NCBI GenBank assembly: GCA_025351035.1
Contig: JANXWT010000048.1
Span: forward strand, 1-20,720
Source: Opitutia bacterium
GTDB taxonomy: Bacteria > Verrucomicrobiota > Verrucomicrobiia > Opitutales > Opitutaceae
Length of the DNA stretch: 20,720 nt
Direction: 5' to 3'
A program made the translations under genes and the position numbers. Under the pieces are notes generated by a model. The model was given only the letters and a program-made list of their open reading frames with translations, had not been told where the DNA came from and searched no databases. This document shows, in pieces, positions 13,364-20,720 of this stretch; positions within the stretch are counted from its first letter, which is position 1, and each line of letters begins with the position of its first letter.

Positions 13364-14476
13364 TTAGCTTTTCCAGGCGGGCTCCGCTTTCATCAGCTCG
13401 GCCTGCCAAGGGAGGAGGGTCGCGTCGATGCATGCGGGGTCGCGCGCGATCAACACGAGCTGGCTGCGCGTGGCGATGAGCGTCGGGTCAAGGCTGAGGC
13501 CGGCGGCGAGACGGTCGCGGTCAGCCTTGAGGCGGTCTTGGCGCGCGAGTTCGTCTGGGGTCATGGCGGCGAATTCGCGGCGGCGTTCGCGGTGCGGGAG
13601 CGCCTGCGGGTCGGCGGCGAGGCCGGCGCGCACGGCGTCAGCGAGGGTTGGAAAAAGCCGCTCGTGCCGGCGGCCGAGATTGAGGCGGAGAATCTGCTCA
13701 AGCGGCAGACCGTCGTCGGCCGCGCGGGCGATGCGCATCATCATTTCGTTGCCGGTGACCTTGAAAGGAGGCGTATCGAGTTTGTCGGCCCAGTTTTCGC
13801 GCCAATGCCAGACGGCGTGGAGCACGGTCAGGCCGTGGCCGCGGAGTTTCTCGGAGCCGCCGATGCGCCAGGAGTTCTCGTCGGGGCCGGGGAAGCCCTC
13901 GCGGGAGGCGACAATCTGCCACTGGCAGCGCTGTTCGAGCCAAGAGAGGCGGCCAAACTTGACGAGTTGGTCGCGCAACAGGTCGCGCAGCACGGGCAGG
14001 TAGTGAACGTCGAGCGCGGCGTAGTCGAGCAGATCGCGGGCGAGCGGGCGCTGCGACCAGTTGGCCTTCTGATTGTCCTTGTCGAGGAGAACGCCGAAAT
14101 GCTGCTCGAGGAGCGAGCCGAGACCGAAGCGCGGGATGCTCAGCAGTTGGGCGGCAAACATGGTGTCGAAAAGATATTTTGGACGGAACTCGCAACGGCC
14201 CCAAAGGAGGCGGAGGTCGTAGTCGCTGCCATGCATGATGAGGTCGCGACTGGCGAGGCGCGGCCAGAGGTCGTCGAGCGGCAGGCCGGCCAGGAGGTCG
14301 ACGAGAAAGATTTTGTTGTCCGCGAGGAGCTGCAGGAGGCAGAGATGCGTGCGGTAGCGGAAGAGATTATCGGCCTCGGTGTCCATCGCGAGTTCGGAGC
14401 TGCGGTCGATGGCGGCATAGAGCGCAGGCAGTTGCGCAGAGGTGGAGATGAACTCGTAGGGAGGCGTGATGTTCAA
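13364..14476 (-). CDS. rnd: Ribonuclease D (DEDDy 3'-5' exonuclease)
   Basis: A 370-residue RNase D. The exonuclease domain comes first, with Exo I as AMDTEADNLFRY (D32, E34), Exo II as MHGSDYDLRLLWG (D87) and Exo III as LLDYAALDVHYLPVL (Y152, D156), giving the DEDDy set. The segment GLGSLLEQHFGVLLDKDNQK also matches the family. An HRDC-like helical region lies in about residues 195-290 (WHWRENWADKLDTPPF, then IARAADDGLPLEQIL). RNase D trims 3' ends of tRNA precursors and other small RNAs. The start is uncertain: no ATG precedes the first motif. TTG 14476 gives a normal N-terminus and begins 16 nt after the upstream gene's stop, while TTG 14524 would overlap that gene by 32 nt. I prefer 14476. 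It sits between the HDAC-like gene and oleC in a tight minus-strand run. Confidence 0.87.
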   Translation of the reverse strand: MNITPPYEFISTSAQLPALYAAIDRSSELAMDTEADNLFRYRTHLCLLQLLADNKIFLVDLLAGLPLDDLWPRLASRDLIMHGSDYDLRLLWGRCEFRPKYLFDTMFAAQLLSIPRFGLGSLLEQHFGVLLDKDNQKANWSQRPLARDLLDYAALDVHYLPVLRDLLRDQLVKFGRLSWLEQRCQWQIVASREGFPGPDENSWRIGGSEKLRGHGLTVLHAVWHWRENWADKLDTPPFKVTGNEMMMRIARAADDGLPLEQILRLNLGRRHERLFPTLADAVRAGLAADPQALPHRERRREFAAMTPDELARQDRLKADRDRLAAGLSLDPTLIATRSQLVLIARDPACIDATLLPWQAELMKAEPAWKS

Positions 14477-14492
14477 GCGACTGGAGAGAGGT

Positions 14493-15347
14493 TTATTTGT
14501 CCCACGCGGAAAGGAAGGCGTCAACTAACTGTGGCAGCTCGCGGCTGTAGCCGCCTTCGAGAATGGCGGCGGCGGGCAGGGCACCTTGACGGAGCCAGCG
14601 GCCGAGTTCGGCGAAGTCGTCGAGTTCGAGCGACATCGCCGTGATCGGGTCACGCGCGTAAGCATCGAAGCCGGCCGAAACGAGCACGAGATCGGGGCGA
14701 AAAGAAACGATCGATTCCCACGAGCGGGCGAGCGCGTCCAGGTGATCCGTTCGCGGCGCGTGGGGAGCGACATGGAAATTGCGGCAGTTGACCGTCGACC
14801 GCGTGCCGGTGCCGGGATAACCTGGGAACTGGTGCACCGAGCTGAAAAAGCAGCCTGGTTTGCCGTCGAGGATGTCCTCGGTGCCATTGCCGTGGTGGGC
14901 GTCGAAATCCCAGACGGCCACGCGCACAGCACCGCCACCATGGGCATTGAGCGCTGCGATGGCGATCTGATTAAGGTAGCAAAACCCCATGGCCTGATTG
15001 CGGGTGCAGTGGTGGCCGGGGGGGCGCATCAGGGAGAATGATTTCTGACCGGCGAGGGCGAGCGCGGCGGCTTCCAGCGCGGCACCGACGGCCCGGCGGG
15101 CGTGATCAAAAATCCCCGAGAAAAAAGGTGTGTCCTCATCGAGATCCGGTCCGTGCTGGATGCGTGCGACGAGTGCCGCGCTGTGCGCTGTCATCAGGAC
15201 GGCCTCATCGGCAGGGGCGGGCACCCGCCACTCCCAGTTGGGATGGGCGGCGCGCAGACGGGCGGCGGTGTGGATGACGCGCGCCGGTTGCTCAGGGCGC
15301 ATCGTGGAGCCGTAATCAGCGCACTGGGGATCGTGGAAAATGACCAT
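14493..15347 (-). CDS. Histone deacetylase-like zinc amidohydrolase
   Basis: A 284-residue member of the HDAC / acetoin-utilisation (AcuC) / acetylpolyamine amidohydrolase superfamily. It begins MVIFHDPQCADYGS. It carries the charge-relay histidines in LMRPPGHHC (H112, H113), zinc ligands in WDFDAHHGNGTEDI (D149, H151) and VSAGFDAY (D228), and the catalytic Tyr region ILEGGYS (Y267). All expected active-site residues are present. Bacterial members remove acetyl groups from proteins, polyamines or small amides in the cytoplasm; the substrate here is unknown. The frame is open 98 codons further upstream, but that extension lacks family similarity and overlaps the queC leader region, so ATG 15347 is preferred. 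It is the first gene of the minus-strand run HDAC-rnd-oleC-oleD and is divergent from queC. Confidence 0.9.
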   Translation of the reverse strand: MVIFHDPQCADYGSTMRPEQPARVIHTAARLRAAHPNWEWRVPAPADEAVLMTAHSAALVARIQHGPDLDEDTPFFSGIFDHARRAVGAALEAAALALAGQKSFSLMRPPGHHCTRNQAMGFCYLNQIAIAALNAHGGGAVRVAVWDFDAHHGNGTEDILDGKPGCFFSSVHQFPGYPGTGTRSTVNCRNFHVAPHAPRTDHLDALARSWESIVSFRPDLVLVSAGFDAYARDPITAMSLELDDFAELGRWLRQGALPAAAILEGGYSRELPQLVDAFLSAWDK

Positions 15348-15385
15348 CTGGCAAGGGCAAGTTTGTGAGCGATAATCAGAGCGAA

Positions 15386-15460
15386 GGCCAGAACGGGTTT
15401 TTGGCTGAACTCCTCTTATCATGGAAAACTTTGTGGTGTCATTTCGCGGGATTTCTGGCC
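15386..15460. repeat. Inverted repeat in the queC leader
   Basis: GGCCAGAA (15386-15393) and TTCTGGCC (15453-15460) are perfect 8-bp inverted arms 59 nt apart, ending 10 nt before the queC ATG. They could close a structured leader RNA that controls access to the queC start. I could not fit the preQ1-I consensus to the enclosed sequence, so no riboswitch is claimed. Confidence 0.3.
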
Positions 15461-15470
15461 AGCTCCCGGC

Positions 15471-16150
15471 ATGAAAGTCGTCGTGCTTTGTTCCGGAGGC
15501 CTGGATTCCGTGACCGCGCTTTATTGGGCGCGACGGGAGCACGCGGTGGGCGCAGTGCTGAGTTTCAAATACAGCGCGAAGCATAATGAGCGGGAGATTC
15601 CGTTTGCTGCCGCACATGCCGACAAGCTCGGCGTGGCACACCGTATGATCGCGCTGGATTTTATCGGCGAGCTGTTCGCGTCGGATTTACTGAAGAGCGG
15701 CGGCGACATTCCCGACGGTCACTATGCCGCCGAATCGATGCGGCGGACCGTCGTGCCCTTTCGCAACGGCATCATGCTGTCCGTTGCGGCCGGATTTGCG
15801 GAGAGCGTCGGCGCGGCGGGGCTCGTCATCGCCGCTCACGGCGGGGACCACGCCATCTATCCGGATTGCCGCGAGCCGTTCATGCAGGCGATGGGCGAGG
15901 CGATGAGGCTCGGCACTTACGCGGGCATCGAACTGCTGCGACCGTTCATCGTCATGGATAAAGCCGGGATCGTCGCGGAGGGCACGCGACTCGGTGTGGA
16001 TTTCGCCCGCACGTGGTCGTGCTACAAGGGGGGCGCGACACATTGCGGCCGATGCGGCACCTGCGTTGAACGCCGCGAGGCGTTCCAGCAGGCGGGACTC
16101 CCCGACTCCACCGTCTATGCCGACACAGGCGCGCTGCCGGCCAAACCGTC

Positions 16151-16157
<7 letters not shown>
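15471..16157 (+). CDS. queC: 7-cyano-7-deazaguanine synthase QueC
   Basis: A 228-residue ATP-dependent enzyme that converts 7-carboxy-7-deazaguanine plus ammonia to preQ0, in the cytoplasm, for queuosine in tRNA or other deazaguanine products. The PP-loop is VVLCSGGLDSVTALYWA (SGGLDS, residues 8-13). The conserved VPFRNGIMLS and IAAHGGDHAIYPDCR stretches are intact. A C-terminal four-Cys zinc site is present: C184 in TWSCYKGG and C192, C195, C198 in HCGRCGTC. Length is normal for the family. The last 7 nt overlap the start of queE (ATG inside the sequence ATGCTGA), so translation is probably coupled. The gene is first in a plus-strand operon, divergent from the HDAC-like gene across 123 bp. 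Confidence 0.96.
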
Positions 16158-16843
<686 letters not shown>

Positions 16844-16861
16844 CGGTCTGAGACGCGGCGA

Positions 16862-17503
16862 ATGCACATTAAAGATTACAGCAAGCACACGAAGAACCTC
16901 TCCGGAGAATTGCGCGACCTCGCGGAGGAGTTCAAACACCACCCGGTGCCACTCAGCGAAGTCATCGCCGTGTTGCAGGAACGCGCCTACACGCTGCTGA
17001 TGATCATGCTCGCGCTGCCGTTTTGCGCGCCGGTGTCGATCCCCGGCCTGTCGACGCCGCTCGGGCTCGTCATCGCGCTGGTCGCGGCGCGCTTCGCGTT
17101 GGGACTGCCACCTTGGCTGCCGGAGCGGTTGCTCAAAGTGAAACTGCCGCCGAAGTTTTTCGGCACGTTGCTTTCGGCGGCGAGCAATGTGATCGGGTTT
17201 CTCGAACGGGTCTTGGTTCCGCGCTGGCGCTGGATGACATCGACGCCGCTGTTGATCCGGCTGCACGCGGTGATGATCTGCCTCGCGGCGATCACGCTGC
17301 TGATTCCGGCCCCTGTGCCGTTCAGCAACCTGTTTCCCGCGCTGGCCGTTCTGCTCGGAGCGGCGGGCGTGATGGAACGCGACGGGTTCGCCGTGTTTTG
17401 CGGCTATCTCTTCATGGTGATCGGCATCGCCTACTTCGGGCTCGTGGCGGTGTTCGGCGTGCAAATCATCGAGCTCCTGCACGACAAAGTGCTGGGACGA
17501 TAA
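16862..17503 (+). CDS. ExoD-family integral membrane protein
   Basis: A 213-residue protein matching the exopolysaccharide synthesis ExoD family. It has a soluble N-terminal segment (about 1-42, with LSGELRDLAEEFKHHPVPLS and VLQERAYTLL) followed by hydrophobic blocks: LMIMLALPFCAPVSIPGLST, GLVIALVAARFALGLPPWLP, LHAVMICLAAITLLIPAPVP and a C-terminal segment FCGYLFMVIGIAYFGLVAV. The combination of PFCAPVSIPGLSTPLG and LLIPAPVPFSNLFPAL is typical of ExoD proteins. The biochemical role of the family is not established; ExoD was first named from a rhizobial exopolysaccharide and alkali-tolerance phenotype. It sits 18 nt after queE, probably in the same transcript but without an obvious functional link. 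It converges on the TerC-family gene with 6 nt between stops. Confidence 0.85.
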   Translation: MHIKDYSKHTKNLSGELRDLAEEFKHHPVPLSEVIAVLQERAYTLLMIMLALPFCAPVSIPGLSTPLGLVIALVAARFALGLPPWLPERLLKVKLPPKFFGTLLSAASNVIGFLERVLVPRWRWMTSTPLLIRLHAVMICLAAITLLIPAPVPFSNLFPALAVLLGAAGVMERDGFAVFCGYLFMVIGIAYFGLVAVFGVQIIELLHDKVLGR

Positions 17504-17509
17504 GTAGGC

Positions 17510-18520
17510 TTAGGTCGCGGCGCGCGGTCTCGCCGGCACGAGCAGGGAAAGCACGACGGAAGCTCCAATGATTCCGCCGATCAGGCCGAGCGACCAGGTG
17601 ATGGGAAATTTCCCGCCGAAGGCTTCGTTCAGCCAAGCCATCTTTAGGCCGACAAAGACGAGCACGAGTCCAAGGCCGTATTTTAGCAGACGGAATTTGT
17701 GCATGACTCCCGCGAGCAGGAAAAATAGCGCGCGCAGCCCGAGGATCGCAAAGATGTTTGAGGTGAAAACAATCAGCGGTTCGCGCGTGAGCGCGAAAAT
17801 TGCGGGGACGCTGTCGACCGCAAAGACGATGTCGGTCAACTCGAGGAAGGCCAAGCAGACGAAAAGCGGCGTCGCATGCCAAACGCCGGACTCGCGCAGG
17901 AAGAATTTTTCGCCGCGCAATTGAGAAGTCACGGGCACAAAACGGCGGAGTAGCCGGATGAGAAGGTTTTTCTCCGGCTCTACGGGTTTCTCGGGAGCGA
18001 AGATTATTTTCAGGCCAGTCAGCACAAGGAAAGCGCCGAAGAGCAGGATGACCCAGTGGAACTGCATCAACGCCGCTCCTAGACTGATGAAGATCACGCG
18101 GAAAATTAGGGCGCCGAGGATGCCGTAGAAAAGCACCCGGTGTTGGTAGCGGGCCGGGATTGCGAAGTAACCGAACACCACAACGAACACGAAGATGTTG
18201 TCCACCGAGAGCGATTTCTCGACGACGAAGCCGGTGAGATATTCGAGGAAAGTCTGTTTGGCCAAAGCGGCGTGATCGAGACCGGCCAGGCGAGGGTCGA
18301 GGGGGAATTTCCAGAGGGAATACTGGTAAAGACCGTAACCAAAAAGCAGCGCGAGGCTGATCCAGACAATACTCCAGGTCAGGGCCTCCTTGAAGCGCAC
18401 CTCGTGCGCTTCGCGGTGAAAGACGCCGAGGTCGAGCGCGAGCAAGCCGAGCACCAAGACGGTGAAGGAGCCGTAGAGCCACCAATAGTCGGCGAAAGGG
18501 AACAGAATGAGTTGGTCCAT
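17510..18520 (-). CDS. TerC/Alx family membrane protein
   Basis: A 336-residue polytopic membrane protein with about eight or nine hydrophobic segments. Family motifs are FVVEKSLSVDNIFVFVVVF (residues 98-116; E101, D107, N108) and its second-half counterpart FLELTDIVFAVDSVPAIFAL (225-244; D230, D236). These conserved acidic residues in paired helices are characteristic of TerC/Alx proteins, which act in metal (notably manganese) efflux or metalation of exported proteins and in tellurite-resistance clusters. No other ter gene is nearby, so a housekeeping Mn/metal role is more likely than tellurite resistance. ATG 18520 gives the usual N-terminus (MDQLILFPFADYWWLYG); the open frame upstream to 18607 adds a non-hydrophobic stretch without family likeness. 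I saw no yybP-ykoY riboswitch in the 120 nt upstream. Confidence 0.93.
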   Translation of the reverse strand: MDQLILFPFADYWWLYGSFTVLVLGLLALDLGVFHREAHEVRFKEALTWSIVWISLALLFGYGLYQYSLWKFPLDPRLAGLDHAALAKQTFLEYLTGFVVEKSLSVDNIFVFVVVFGYFAIPARYQHRVLFYGILGALIFRVIFISLGAALMQFHWVILLFGAFLVLTGLKIIFAPEKPVEPEKNLLIRLLRRFVPVTSQLRGEKFFLRESGVWHATPLFVCLAFLELTDIVFAVDSVPAIFALTREPLIVFTSNIFAILGLRALFFLLAGVMHKFRLLKYGLGLVLVFVGLKMAWLNEAFGGKFPITWSLGLIGGIIGASVVLSLLVPARPRAAT

Positions 18521-18641
18521 TTGAGCCGCCAGTAAACCGATGGTCGCGGTGCCGGCAAGCGGGACCCGACTGGAAATCCCAGCGGCGTTTCCAGCGTCCG
18601 AAATCAACGCGGCGGGGCGCGGAAACTCCCGGCGGGCAAGC

Positions 18642-19640
18642 TCAGCAGCTCAGGACGATCTTCCCGAACTGCGCCGAGGCTTCCATGTGGCGGAGCGCGG
18701 CGTCGGTTTGGGCGAGGGGGAAAACGTTGTCGACGACCGGCGTGATCTTATTTGCGGCGACAAATGCCGTCATGCCGGCGAAGTCGGCGGGCGACCCCAT
18801 CGTCGTGCCGAGAATATTGATTTGGCGGAAAAAACATTTGCGCAGATCGATGCCCGGCGGATTACCCGCGGTGGCCCCGAAGAAAGTGATGCGGCCACCG
18901 GGCCGCGTCAGCTCGATGAGCTTGGCGAAACCATCGCCGCCCGCGCTGTCGACGATCACATCGAACGGCCCGCCCGCGAGCTTGAGCAACTGGTCGGTCC
19001 AGTCGGCGTCGCGGTAATTGACGCCTCCTTTCGCGCCGAGCGTCTGGGCGCGAGAAATTTTCTCCGGCGAACTCGAAGTGACGAAGACCGTCGCTCTCGC
19101 CGCGACGGCAAACTGTAGCGCGAAGAGCGCGGCCCCGCCGCCCACGCCGGTGACGAGCACGCGCTCGCCGGTTTTGAGTTGGGCGCGGGTGAACAGCGCG
19201 CGCCACGCCGTGAGGCCCGCGAGCGGCAACGCGGCCGCTTGCTCCCACGAAAGGTGCGCGGGCTTGGGCGCGAGATTAACGACGGGGATGGCGATCTGCT
19301 CGGCGAACGTGCCGGCGTCGGGCAGGCCGAGGATGCGGAACTGCGGGCCTTGCGCGCGCGGGTCGCTGCCCCAGTCGAGTGACGGGTTGATGATGACATC
19401 CTGCCCGACCCATGCTTTGTCCGCGTCGCGGCCGACGGAGACGACGATGCCCGCGCCGTCGGAGCCGAGCACGATGGGCAGCTTGATGTTGGCGTAAAGA
19501 CCGAGTTGAACCCACAGATCGCGGTGATTGAGCGCCGCGGCCTTGAGGCGCACGACGACGTGCCCGGGCGCGGCGACTGGATCGGCGACGGTTTGGAGCA
19601 CGAGAGGTTGCTTGAGGGCGGTGAGCGGAGCGGCGTTCAT
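18642..19640 (-). CDS. MDR-family NAD(P)H quinone oxidoreductase-like dehydrogenase
   Basis: A 332-residue medium-chain dehydrogenase/reductase. The GroES-like N-terminal domain has AAALNHRDLWVQLGLY (about 35-50), VLGSDGAGIVVSVG and a loop with FRILGLPDAGTFAEQ. The Rossmann domain has GERVLVTGVGGGAALFALQF (158-177) and DVIVDSAGG. The SDGAG segment replaces the GHEGxG typical of zinc alcohol dehydrogenases, and I see no four-Cys structural zinc lobe. It is therefore more likely a zinc-independent or atypical quinone-oxidoreductase or enoyl-reductase-type member. The substrate is unknown. ATG 19640 (MNAAPLTALKQPLVLQT) is preferred over the frame's earlier Met at 19685, which adds a short unrelated leader. 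It stands alone between the TerC-family gene (121 bp) and the Feo genes (54 bp), all on the minus strand. Confidence 0.87.
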   Translation of the reverse strand: MNAAPLTALKQPLVLQTVADPVAAPGHVVVRLKAAALNHRDLWVQLGLYANIKLPIVLGSDGAGIVVSVGRDADKAWVGQDVIINPSLDWGSDPRAQGPQFRILGLPDAGTFAEQIAIPVVNLAPKPAHLSWEQAAALPLAGLTAWRALFTRAQLKTGERVLVTGVGGGAALFALQFAVAARATVFVTSSSPEKISRAQTLGAKGGVNYRDADWTDQLLKLAGGPFDVIVDSAGGDGFAKLIELTRPGGRITFFGATAGNPPGIDLRKCFFRQINILGTTMGSPADFAGMTAFVAANKITPVVDNVFPLAQTDAALRHMEASAQFGKIVLSC

Positions 19641-19694
19641 GAAGGCGGACAATAGAAAGGCCCGGCCCGAACGCAAATGTGGCAACGCGGCCTG

Positions 19695-19868
19695 CTATTT
19701 CTTGCGCAGGCGTGTTTGGAGTTTCTTCACTTCGGGGCTGACGGCGCCGCAGGTGCCGTTGCTGCCGCAGCCGGGATTAGCGCGCTGCTTGAAATAGTGG
19801 CGCGCGAGAAGTGTCGCGGTGATGGCGACGATGGCGAGGGCGGCGATGGTCTGGAGTTGGGAAGACAT
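19695..19868 (-). CDS. FeoB-associated Cys-rich membrane peptide
   Basis: A 57-residue protein. One N-terminal membrane helix (LQTIAALAIVAITATLLARH, about residues 4-23) is followed by a basic stretch and a short cytoplasmic segment PGCGSNGTCGAV with C34 and C40. This matches the small FeoB-associated Cys-rich proteins found next to feoB in many bacteria. Their role is not firmly established; they are thought to assist FeoB-mediated ferrous iron uptake, possibly by handling Fe2+ through the cysteines. The frame has an earlier Met (19889), but that extension lies in a family B repeat, so ATG 19868 is used. It lies 93 nt downstream of feoB on the same strand. Confidence 0.82.
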   Translation of the reverse strand: MSSQLQTIAALAIVAITATLLARHYFKQRANPGCGSNGTCGAVSPEVKKLQTRLRKK

Positions 19869-19875
19869 GAAGGAA

Positions 19876-19956
19876 GACAGAATGAACAAAATCGGAGAAA
19901 TTGAAAATTCGGGGCGACTGGTAGTGTCACATTCTGCTGATTTTGATAATTCTGTC
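19876..19956. repeat. Palindromic repeat family B, copy 2
   Basis: The left half starts GACAGAATGAACAAAAT (19876-19892). The right half is CATTCTGCTGATTTTGATA followed by ATTCTGTC (19930-19956). Order and spacing match the copy at 9646-9719, with a more diverged middle. It fills almost all of the gap between the feoB stop and the FeoB-associated peptide start, ending 8 nt before that start on the minus strand. Confidence 0.7.
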
Positions 19957-19961
19957 CAAGT

Positions 19962-20720
19962 TCAGAAGCCCAGCGCGCGGCCGGTTTGGTAGACGGCGAA
20001 GCAGATGAGCCACGCGGTGCCGGTCATGTAGAGCGTTTGGAAAATCGGCCAGCGCCACGAGTTGGTCTCGCGCTTCACGACGGCGATGGTGCTCATGCAT
20101 TGCATGGCGAAAACATAATAGATCATCAGCACGAGGCAAACGAGCGGCGTGAACAGCCGGCGGCCGTCGGGCCAGGTGGCGGCGGCGAGCGCGGTGCGCA
20201 CGGGCGTGACATCGGCGCGTTTGCCGCCCTCGAAATTCTCGACGCTGAACACGACGGCGGTGGAGCTGACGAACACCTCGCGCGCCGCGAACGACGTGAT
20301 GAGGCCGATGCCGACGCGCCAGTCGAAACCGAGCGGCTTGATGGTGGGCTCGATGAGATGGCCGGCGCGGCCGGCGAAGCTGTGGGCGATCTGCTGCGAC
20401 GGTGTGGCGGCGGGATCGGGGTGCTTGGGATACGCGGTGAGGAACCAGAGCACGATGGAGATGCCGAGGATGATGGTGCCGGCGTTCTTGAGGAACAGCC
20501 ACGCGCGCTCGAGCATCTGGCGGAGAATTTCTTTCAACCGCGGCGGCTGGTAGGGCGGCAGCTCCATGATCATGAGCGGCGGCTCGCTGCGGAAGAGCGT
20601 TTTCTTGAACAGCCACGCGAAGCCGAACGCGCCGAGCGTGCCGAGCGCATACATGAGGAACATGATGCCGACCTTGGTGAGCGACGACTGCGGCCCGCTC
20701 GGCAGCAGTGTGGCGATCAT
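19962..20720 (-). CDS. feoB: Ferrous iron transporter FeoB, C-terminal part
   Basis: The last 252 codons of FeoB; the G domain and first gate domain lie beyond the right edge. The first Met seen at the boundary is internal. Conserved FeoB C-terminal features are visible in order: FRSEPPLMIMELPPYQPP, then a membrane helix NAGTIILGISIVLWFLTAYP, then FDWRVGIGLITSFAAREVFV with SSTAVVFSVEN (second Gate domain), and VCLVLMIYYVFAMQCMSTIA with VVKRETNSWRWPIFQTLYMT near the end. FeoB is the inner-membrane GTP-regulated Fe2+ importer. The small Cys-rich partner follows downstream. No FeoA or FeoC is visible; FeoA would normally lie upstream, outside the window. Confidence 0.95.
   Translation of the reverse strand: MIATLLPSGPQSSLTKVGIMFLMYALGTLGAFGFAWLFKKTLFRSEPPLMIMELPPYQPPRLKEILRQMLERAWLFLKNAGTIILGISIVLWFLTAYPKHPDPAATPSQQIAHSFAGRAGHLIEPTIKPLGFDWRVGIGLITSFAAREVFVSSTAVVFSVENFEGGKRADVTPVRTALAAATWPDGRRLFTPLVCLVLMIYYVFAMQCMSTIAVVKRETNSWRWPIFQTLYMTGTAWLICFAVYQTGRALGF

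Noticed and set aside
15363..15376. TTGTGAGCGATAAT resembling half a lac operator
   Set aside because: The match is short and lacks the second half-site; there is no LacI-family gene or sugar pathway nearby. Treated as chance.
15380..15425. preQ1-I riboswitch before queC
   Set aside because: The expected C-rich loop, A-rich tail and RBS-linked pseudoknot could not be laid out on the sequence.
17510..18520. Tellurite-resistance island
   Set aside because: Only a TerC-family gene is present, with no terA/B/D/E or other resistance genes; such proteins are common housekeeping metal transporters.
18521..18641. Possible yybP-ykoY manganese riboswitch before the TerC-family gene
   Set aside because: This riboswitch often precedes TerC/Alx genes, so I looked for it, but I could not find its conserved internal-loop sequence in the 120 nt upstream.

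Overview
This window is GC-rich, gene-dense bacterial chromosome with short intergenic gaps and no rRNA, tRNA, IS element, prophage or CRISPR array that I can see. The gene content fits a member of the Verrucomicrobiota, most likely Opitutaceae. The supporting points are an oleC-oleD pair, start sites that often lack a Shine-Dalgarno motif, several GTG/TTG starts, and AT-rich palindromic repeats set into GC-rich DNA. That placement is an inference from gene content, because no marker RNA is present.

Layout, left to right. The 5' end of rlmN (minus, cut by the edge) follows a small ribbon-helix-helix-like protein (minus). A secreted class A beta-lactamase-like serine hydrolase (plus) converges on an M20 metallopeptidase and a TSUP permease (minus, one operon), with a paired palindromic repeat between the convergent ends. 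A hybrid PAS histidine kinase (plus) leads into a lipoate ligase/octanoyltransferase-family protein. Next come a secreted S9 prolyl-oligopeptidase (plus), an RlmD-type rRNA m5U methyltransferase (minus) and a SpoU/TrmH RNA methyltransferase (plus). A minus-strand run then reads HDAC-like deacetylase, RNase D, oleC, oleD. A divergent plus-strand operon carries queC, queE and an ExoD-family membrane protein. The right end holds a TerC-family transporter, an MDR oxidoreductase, a FeoB-associated Cys-rich peptide and the C-terminal third of FeoB (all minus).

Functional themes. RNA modification and processing recurs (rlmN, rlmD, the SpoU methylase, rnd, and queC/queE for 7-deazaguanine). Long-chain olefin / beta-lactone chemistry is represented by OleC and OleD, coupled by an ATGA stop/start overlap, but OleA and OleB are absent from the window. 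Ferrous iron uptake is represented by FeoB and its small partner.

The most unusual signal is a pair of palindromic repeat families. Family A has 19-21 nt AT-rich palindromes. One two-palindrome unit lies between genes at 1615-1680 and another lies inside the oleD reading frame at 10884-10978. There it is read through in frame and adds about 31-36 residues to a region that is short in OleD homologues. Family B (GACAGAAT ... ATTCTGTC, about 75-80 bp) occurs at 9646-9719 and 19876-19956, both times beside a gene start.
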